This document shows, piece by piece, positions 14,305 to 19,123 of a stretch of 19,123 bases of DNA. Numbering within the stretch: the stretch's first letter is position 1; every line of letters begins with the position of its first letter. The stretch spans positions 1 to 19,123 of the forward strand of contig JBDIAP010000069.1 in NCBI GenBank assembly GCA_039812485.1, read 5' to 3'. The position numbers and the translations under genes are program-made. Below the pieces are notes generated by a model. It ran no database searches. It had not been told where the DNA came from and worked only from the letters and a program-made list of their open reading frames with translations. Origin of the DNA: Kineosphaera sp039812485. GTDB taxonomy: Bacteria > Actinomycetota > Actinomycetes > Actinomycetales > Dermatophilaceae.

Positions 14305-16563
14305 TCAGTGCCGACGCAGTGTGGCCTTCAGATATGTCCCGGTGTGGGTGGGTGAGTTGATGAGGTCCTCGACAGTGCCTGTGAACTGGATCGTGCCGCC
14401 GTCGTGCCCTCCTTCGGGGCCGAGGTCGATGACGTAGTCGGCGACGCTGATGACGTCGAGGTCGTGTTCGATGACGATCACGGTGCGTCCGTCGTCGACG
14501 AGGTGGTGCAGGAGGTCGAGGAGCCGACTGGTGTCTTTGCCGTGTAGGCCGGTGGTGGGTTCGTCGAGAACGATGATCGGGGCGTCGCCGGTGAGTTCGC
14601 GCGCGAGTTTGAGCCGTTGGGCTTCTCCGCCGGACAGGGTTGCCAGGTTCTGTCCGAGGGCGAGGTAGCCGAGCCCGACGCGCGAGATGCGCTCGAGCAG
14701 GGTAAGGACCTTCGTGTCGGTGAAGTACTCGAGGGCTTGGTCGACCGAGAGGTCGAAGACGTCCGCGATGGAGAGTCCAGCGACGGTGTGACGGAGCGCT
14801 CCGGGTCGGAAGCGGCGGCCTTGGCAGGCTTCGCAGGTGGTGGTGACGGGGTCGGTGAAGCCGAGGTCGACGAAGGTGACGCCGGTGCCTTCGCAGGCGC
14901 GGCAGCCGCCGTCGGAGTTCGGCGAGAACAGCCCTACTGGTTGGCGGGTGCTCTTGGCGAAGATGCGCCGGATCTCGTCGAGGAGCCCGGTCCAGGAGGC
15001 GGGGGTGGATCGTCGTGACCCGCGGATGGGGCTCTGGTCGATGAAGATCGCGTCCGAGGCGACTGTGGGGAGGTGGCCGTGGATGAGGCTGGTCTTGCCC
15101 GAGCCGGCAACGCCGGTGACTGCGGTGAGGACCCCGAGCGGGATGTCGACCGTGAGGTCGTGGAGGTTGTGGCTGTTGGCGCCAGTGATGGTGAGCCAGC
15201 CGGTCGGCCGGCGTACTGTCCGCCGGGGCGTGGAGTGGTGGATGAGTGCGTGTCCGGTCGGGGTGTCGGCCCCGAGCAGGTTCGCGTAAGAGCCTTGGTA
15301 GATGAGGTGTCCTCCGGCGGAGCCGGCTCCGGGTCCGATCTCGATGATCTCGTCGGCGATGGCCATGATGGCGGGGTCGTGTTCGACGACGATGACGGTG
15401 TTCCCCTTGTCGCGCAGGCGTTGCAGCATGGTGCCGAGGCGGTCGACGTCCCGGGCGTGGAGGCCGATTGTCGGTTCGTCGAAGACGTAGATCATGTCGT
15501 TGAGGGTGCTGCCGAGGTGGCGGACCATCTTGACTCGTTGGGCCTCTCCGCCGGACAGGGAGGCGGTGGCGCGGTCGAGGCTGAGGTAGCCCAGGCCGAG
15601 ATCGACGAGGCGGTCGAGTTGGGTGGTGATCTCGGTGACGAGCGGTGATAGAGGGCCTGGTGTCCACGTGCGGAGGCGGTCGGCGAGGTCGCCGGCCTGA
15701 CTGGCGTAGGCCGCGGGCAGCGTGAGCCCTTCGATGTGCGCGGTGCGGGCGGCGGCGTTGAGCCGTGCTCCGCGGCACTCGCTGCAGGTGTCGTGTGTGA
15801 CGAGACGCCCGTACGCGGCCTTGGCCTCGCCTGCGAGATCAGAGGGGTCTTTGGCGAGATGGAGGCGCCGGAATCGGTAGGCGGCGCCCTCGTAGGTCCC
15901 GGGCAGTGCGTGCTCGCCGGCGGGTTCCACCTCGCCGGGCTCGGCCTCGAGCAGGAGGTGGCGTTCGCGTGCCGAGTACTGGCCGATGGGGACGTCCAGG
16001 TCGAACAGTCCGCTGTCGGCGTAGCGGCGCCACGCGAGCCCGCGGGGCTTGTAGTCGGGGTGGTTGAACGGTCCCTCACGCAGGGAGCGCGATGCGTCGA
16101 CGAAGGCGTCGAGGTCGAGGACGCGTTCGACGCCGATGCCATGGCAGCGAGGACACATGCCGGCGGGGTCGTTGAACGAGAAGGCGTTGGAGTAGCCGAT
16201 GTGAGGTTCGGAGCCGCGCGAATACAGCATCCGCAGCCAGTCGCCGATGTCGGTGATGGTGGCGACTGTGGAGCGGGGCCCGCCACGCAGGCGTGCTTGG
16301 GTGACGACGATCGCGGCGGACAGGTTCTCGATCCGGTCGGCGTCGGGGCGGCCGTAGGAAGGGAGGAAGTTCTGTGCGAAGGCGCTGTAGGTGGCATTGA
16401 CGTGGCGTTGGGCCTCGGCGGCGATGGTGTCGAAGACCAGTGAGGATTTGCCGGAGCCGGAGACCCCGACGACGACGATGAGGGACCGTTTGTCGAGGTC
16501 GAGGTCGAGGGCGCGCAGGTTGTTCTGTCGGACGCCACGCAGGGTGATGGTGTCAAGACTCAA
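14305..16563 (-). CDS. UvrA-family ABC protein, short UvrA2/DrrC-like
   Basis: The 752-residue protein is a tandem ABC ATPase of the UvrA class. Walker A motifs are GVSGSGKSS (33-41) and GVAGSGKTS (484-492), signatures are LSGGEAQR (336-343, 643-650), and Walker B motifs are YVFDEPT and IVLDEPT. Zinc-type cysteine pairs are at C137/C140, C260/C263, C554/C557 and C577/C580. Canonical UvrA is about 940-970 residues; the shortening, mainly between the first Walker A and signature, suggests loss of the UvrB-binding region, as in UvrA2 and DrrC of Streptomyces peucetius. DrrC protects DNA or releases intercalated drug. It follows the ABC-2 permease gene by 22 bases in the same operon, which strengthens the DrrC reading. 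It probably does not replace housekeeping UvrA. Confidence 0.88.
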   Translation of the reverse strand: MSLDTITLRGVRQNNLRALDLDLDKRSLIVVVGVSGSGKSSLVFDTIAAEAQRHVNATYSAFAQNFLPSYGRPDADRIENLSAAIVVTQARLRGGPRSTVATITDIGDWLRMLYSRGSEPHIGYSNAFSFNDPAGMCPRCHGIGVERVLDLDAFVDASRSLREGPFNHPDYKPRGLAWRRYADSGLFDLDVPIGQYSARERHLLLEAEPGEVEPAGEHALPGTYEGAAYRFRRLHLAKDPSDLAGEAKAAYGRLVTHDTCSECRGARLNAAARTAHIEGLTLPAAYASQAGDLADRLRTWTPGPLSPLVTEITTQLDRLVDLGLGYLSLDRATASLSGGEAQRVKMVRHLGSTLNDMIYVFDEPTIGLHARDVDRLGTMLQRLRDKGNTVIVVEHDPAIMAIADEIIEIGPGAGSAGGHLIYQGSYANLLGADTPTGHALIHHSTPRRTVRRPTGWLTITGANSHNLHDLTVDIPLGVLTAVTGVAGSGKTSLIHGHLPTVASDAIFIDQSPIRGSRRSTPASWTGLLDEIRRIFAKSTRQPVGLFSPNSDGGCRACEGTGVTFVDLGFTDPVTTTCEACQGRRFRPGALRHTVAGLSIADVFDLSVDQALEYFTDTKVLTLLERISRVGLGYLALGQNLATLSGGEAQRLKLARELTGDAPIIVLDEPTTGLHGKDTSRLLDLLHHLVDDGRTVIVIEHDLDVISVADYVIDLGPEGGHDGGTIQFTGTVEDLINSPTHTGTYLKATLRRH

Positions 16564-16585
16564 GGGCGTTGCCTCCGATCTCGGT

Positions 16586-17368
16586 TCAGTCGGTCGTGCG
16601 TCGGTAGGCCGTTGTGGCCAGGGGAGCGAAGACGACGACCATGACGGCGGGGATCACGATGGCGAGCAGCTGGGCGTGCACGCTGGGGAAGGCCGTGCTG
16701 ACGAAGCTGGGTGAGTCGGTGATCTGACGGATCGCGGTGGTCGTCATCGACAAGGGGTTCCACTCGGCGATCAGGCCGAGCCAGGGGGGCATGGTGGTCG
16801 GATCGACGAAGACGGCGGAGAGCAGACTGACCGGCCAGACCAGGATCTGTGCAGCTACGACGGCGTCCGGGCTCGTGGCCTTGAGCCCGGCCCAGAGTCC
16901 GAACCAGAGCAGCCCGAACCGGAGCCAGAGCAGCAGTGCCACGGTCGCCAGGAGCGCGGTCGCGCTGCCGGGGCGCCAGCCGAGCGCAAGCCCGGCGGTG
17001 ATCGTGACGACAAGGCCGAGGGCCGATGCGGCCATGTCCGCGGCACATCGTCCGGCCAGGATCGAGCCAGCGTGGATCGGCAGGGAGCGGAACCGGTCGG
17101 TGATGGTGCGTGCGGCATCGGTCGTGACGGCCATCATCGTGGACTCGATGCCGAAAAGCATGGCGATCACGAGAACCCCAGGGACGGCATACGCGAAGTA
17201 GTTGCCCACATCGCCGGCCAGGGCGCCGCCCAGGAGGCCACCCATCATGACGAGCACGAGGACGGGGAAGCACAGGTTGACCAGGAACGGAGCGGGTGCC
17301 GCGCGCCAGTGGGCGAAGGTGCGTCCAGCGAGAATGCCGGTGTGACGGATCAGGGCTGGCGCACTCAT
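16586..17368 (-). CDS. ABC-2 type (DrrB-like) exporter permease
   Basis: The 260-residue membrane protein has the ABC-2 permease pattern. A cytosolic N-terminus (LAGRTFAHWRAAPAPFLVNLCFPVLVLVMMGGLLGG) leads into the first helix. About six hydrophobic segments follow, with the coupling region TDRFRSLPIHAGSILAGRCAADM and the late FVDPTTMPPWLGLIAEWNPLSMTTTAIRQI, typical of daunorubicin-type DrrB permeases. It should form a homodimer in the membrane with two copies of the ATPase encoded just upstream, exporting a hydrophobic drug. Its ATG overlaps the ATPase stop by four bases (17368-17365). The substrate is unknown. Confidence 0.88.
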   Translation of the reverse strand: MSAPALIRHTGILAGRTFAHWRAAPAPFLVNLCFPVLVLVMMGGLLGGALAGDVGNYFAYAVPGVLVIAMLFGIESTMMAVTTDAARTITDRFRSLPIHAGSILAGRCAADMAASALGLVVTITAGLALGWRPGSATALLATVALLLWLRFGLLWFGLWAGLKATSPDAVVAAQILVWPVSLLSAVFVDPTTMPPWLGLIAEWNPLSMTTTAIRQITDSPSFVSTAFPSVHAQLLAIVIPAVMVVVFAPLATTAYRRTTD

Positions 17369-18165
17369 GCGGAGGCTCCCGTCGAAGCTTCGGGGTCGGC
17401 TTCGGGGTCGGCTTCGGGGTCGGAGTGGAGTCGGAGGTAGACCTCTTCGAGGGTCGGCTCCAGCGTCACCGTCCGCGGCGGGCCCGCCAGACGCTTGAGG
17501 TCGGCGCTGGTTCCGGAGGCGATGACGACCCCGTCCCGGAGGATGACGATGTCGTCAGCGAGTGCGTCGGCTTCCTCGAGGTACTGCGTGGTCAGCACGA
17601 CCGATCGGCCGCCGACGACGAGCTGGCGCACCAGGTCCCACAGAGCACGGCGGGCGATCGGGTCCAACCCGGTGGTCGGTTCATCGACGAAGAGCACCTC
17701 CGGATCCGTCACCAAGGCCACGGCCAGATCGAGCTTGCGTCGCATGCCTCCGGAGTAATCCTTGACGGCCTGGTCGGCGGCCCCTGTCAGGTCCATGCGT
17801 TCGAGCAGATCGGTCGCGCGCTCCTCGGCCGCTCGACGCCTCAGGCCTCGCAAGCGCCCGAACAGCACCAGGTTGGCCCGACCCGAGAGGACCTCGTCGA
17901 CGGCCGCGAACTGACCGACAAGCGCGATGCGTTCTCGCACCTGATCGCCGTGAGTTGTGACATCGAAGCCGCACACCGTTGCGGTGCCGCTGGTGGGTTT
18001 GCTCAGCGTGGTGAGCAGTCGCACCAAGGTCGTCTTGCCGGCCCCGTTGGATCCCAGGATGCCCAGCACACGGCCTTCGTGGAGGTCTACGTCCACTCCC
18101 TTGAGAGCTGACTCCTGGCGCCCGGCGTACCGCTTGGCCAGGCCTGTGGCGTGGATGACGGCCAT
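17365..18165 (-). CDS. DrrA-like ABC transporter ATP-binding protein
   Basis: The 266-residue ATPase carries Walker A GSNGAGKTT (38-46), a Q-loop at VGQFAAVDEVLSGRAN, signature YSGGMRRKLDLA (137-148) and Walker B VLFVDEPTTGLD (157-168). At the H-switch it reads LTTQYLEEAD, with Gln194 replacing the usual His, as is typical of DrrA-type drug exporters. The C-terminal part ends with the family's PTLEEVYLRL, then an unusual (DPEA)3 tail. I chose ATG 18165: AAGGGAGG lies four bases before it, and the open frame further upstream overlaps the divergent promoter. It is first in an ATPase-permease-UvrA operon divergent from tetR. Confidence 0.9.
   Translation of the reverse strand: MAVIHATGLAKRYAGRQESALKGVDVDLHEGRVLGILGSNGAGKTTLVRLLTTLSKPTSGTATVCGFDVTTHGDQVRERIALVGQFAAVDEVLSGRANLVLFGRLRGLRRRAAEERATDLLERMDLTGAADQAVKDYSGGMRRKLDLAVALVTDPEVLFVDEPTTGLDPIARRALWDLVRQLVVGGRSVVLTTQYLEEADALADDIVILRDGVVIASGTSADLKRLAGPPRTVTLEPTLEEVYLRLHSDPEADPEADPEASTGASA
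17387..17422 (-). repeat. Three perfect 12-bp tandem repeats encoding (DPEA)3
   Basis: GCTTCGGGGTCG is repeated exactly three times on the plus strand, giving Asp-Pro-Glu-Ala three times at residues 249-260 of the DrrA-like ATPase. The exact identity suggests recent slippage. The tail lies beyond the conserved C-terminal domain, so length variation is probably tolerated. Confidence 0.9.
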
Positions 18166-18187
18166 CCATCCTCCCTTGATACGTCCG

Positions 18188-18211
18188 TTGTACGGTACAA
18201 CGTACGGTACA
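18188..18211. promoter_or_regulatory. TetR operator: repeated GTACGGTACA with 13-bp palindrome
   Basis: TTGTAC-G-GTACAA (18188-18200) is a perfect palindrome. Its core GTACGGTACA (18190-18199) recurs at 18202-18211, a 12-bp period. It lies in the 76-base gap between the DrrA-like gene and tetR and should cover both promoters. A TTGTAC/ATTAAT pair with 17-base spacing (18188-18216) is a weak promoter candidate for tetR. Confidence 0.7.
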
Positions 18212-18241
18212 TTAATCTGGGCAGGACGGAAAGGTTCCCCC

Positions 18242-19009
18242 ATGCCGCGTTCCTCGAAGAGAACTGCCGACCAGCTGTCGCTGCTGCAGCTGATGTGGGC
18301 GCCCGCGACCAAGGTTGGACGCAGCGGGCTGACGGTCGCGAGGTTGATCGAGTCCGCGGTTTCCCTCGCCGACGAACGGGGGTTGGAGTCGTTGACCATG
18401 CGGGCGGTTGCCGAACGGGTGGGGATCGGCGCCATGACGCTGTATGGCTACGTCCCGGGAAAGCCGGAGCTCATTGAGCTCATGCTCGACTCTGTGGCGG
18501 GGACCACGTACGGCGCAGATGATCGGCCCGCTGATCAGCCCGACTGGCAGGACGCGTTGCGGCATATGGCTGAGCGCAACTTCGCTCACGCGGTCGAGCA
18601 TGGATGGAGCGTCGAGGTGCCCCCCGGCCGACCCATCCTGGGCCCGGGCATCTGTCAGAAGTACGAGTGGGAGCTGGCTCCCCTCGATGGGATCGGCCTC
18701 TCGGACGAGGCCATGGACCATGTCGTCACGACGGTTGTGAACATGGCAACCGGCGCGGCCCGATGGCAGTTGGGGCTTGACCGGGTGCGCGCGGACTCTC
18801 AGCTGTCCGACGAGAACTGGTGGGCGCTCTCCCAGCCCGTCCTCGGCTCGGCCATGGCGGGCATGGAGTTGCCGATCTCGGCTCGGGTGGGCACCACGGT
18901 CGCCTCCGCGGGCAATCCACGCGCCAGCCTCCAGGCGGGCATCGAACTGCTGATAGCTGGAGTGAGCCCGGCCGACAGAAGGTGTTCTGCAGCGACTGCT
19001 GTCCCGTGA
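18242..19009 (+). CDS. TetR/AcrR-family regulator of the DrrABC-like operon
   Basis: The 255-residue protein has its helix-turn-helix after a 30-residue leader: LTVARLIESAVSLADERGLESLTMRAVAERVGIGAMTLYGYVPGKPELIELMLD. M-x-L-Y-x-Y-V-x-G-K is the recognition-helix end found in the TetR_C_1 subgroup. The C-terminal domain (NMATGAARWQLGLDRVRADSQLSDENWW region) resembles TetR_C_1, a class that often governs drug exporters. ATG 18242 has GGAAAGG seven bases upstream. It is divergent from the transporter operon with a repeated operator between them, so it is the likely local repressor, with the exported drug as the probable inducer (inference). Confidence 0.9.
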   Translation: MPRSSKRTADQLSLLQLMWAPATKVGRSGLTVARLIESAVSLADERGLESLTMRAVAERVGIGAMTLYGYVPGKPELIELMLDSVAGTTYGADDRPADQPDWQDALRHMAERNFAHAVEHGWSVEVPPGRPILGPGICQKYEWELAPLDGIGLSDEAMDHVVTTVVNMATGAARWQLGLDRVRADSQLSDENWWALSQPVLGSAMAGMELPISARVGTTVASAGNPRASLQAGIELLIAGVSPADRRCSAATAVP

Positions 19010-19123
19010 CCTACACCCGCACCCGACATCGTCTCAGCGACCTCATCACCGCCAAGCCGCCCACGTCTCAGAATCCCCGGCCGAGTCTTCGATTCACTCG
19101 CGCCGGACAGTTGACAGTCGCGC

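Noticed and set aside
13661..15778. 705-codon minus-strand frame overlapping the UvrA-like gene
   Set aside because: It is Arg/His/Pro-rich out-of-frame translation; the UvrA frame carries all ABC motifs.
19010..19123. Possible gene or IS end at the right edge
   Set aside because: The stretch is too short and shows only the TCTGAGAC-type words; no coding content or complete terminal repeat can be supported.

Overview
This is a high-GC actinobacterial chromosomal segment: strong G/C third-position bias, GTG starts, hairpins without T-tracts where genes converge, and gene families typical of Actinomycetota. The genus cannot be fixed from the sequence. A Micrococcales-type soil or aquatic organism would fit, but that is inference. 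No tRNA, rRNA, CRISPR array or intact transposase is visible.

Layout, left to right. (1) 257-1824: a small GNAT acetyltransferase converges, across a strong 17-bp-stem hairpin, on a PadR regulator plus HAAS-type membrane protein pair. That pair has an apparently leaderless promoter with a palindrome over the start point. (2) 2045-2983: a TetR regulator divergent from a 78-residue DUF1059-like protein, with a perfect 8-3-8 operator between them. (3) 3032-5315: a RibD-C/DHFR-like reductase divergent from a type-B carboxylesterase, with another perfect 8-3-8 palindrome between them. (4) 5393-6655: a Cds1-type PLP-dependent cysteine desulfhydrase with an in-frame 18-bp tandem repeat near its N-terminus. 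(5) 6790-8048: a frameshifted remnant of an ECF sigma factor tail, then an intact gene joining an Imm5-like helical domain to a complete rifamycin ADP-ribosyltransferase (Arr) domain. (6) 8140-10087: an MGT-type glycosyltransferase divergent from a TetR regulator; the intergenic region carries two identical 16-bp palindromes that closely resemble ParB parS sites. (7) 10118-13545: a MalT/LAL-type LuxR regulator overlapping a FrnE-like DsbA oxidoreductase by ATGA. (8) 13751-14140: a small membrane protein with a C-terminal SHOCT-like segment. (9) 14305-19009: a DrrA/DrrB-type ABC exporter plus a UvrA2/DrrC-like protein in one operon, divergent from a TetR regulator with a repeated operator.

The right two thirds contains several functions associated with natural-product resistance: target-drug ADP-ribosylation (Arr), drug glycosylation (MGT-like), export (DrrAB) and a DrrC-like UvrA. 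Most sit beside their own TetR-type switch, and no biosynthetic cluster is visible. The most unusual items are the Imm5-Arr fusion, the doubled parS-like operator and the DrrABC-like operon. All assignments come from reading motifs; no database search was possible.
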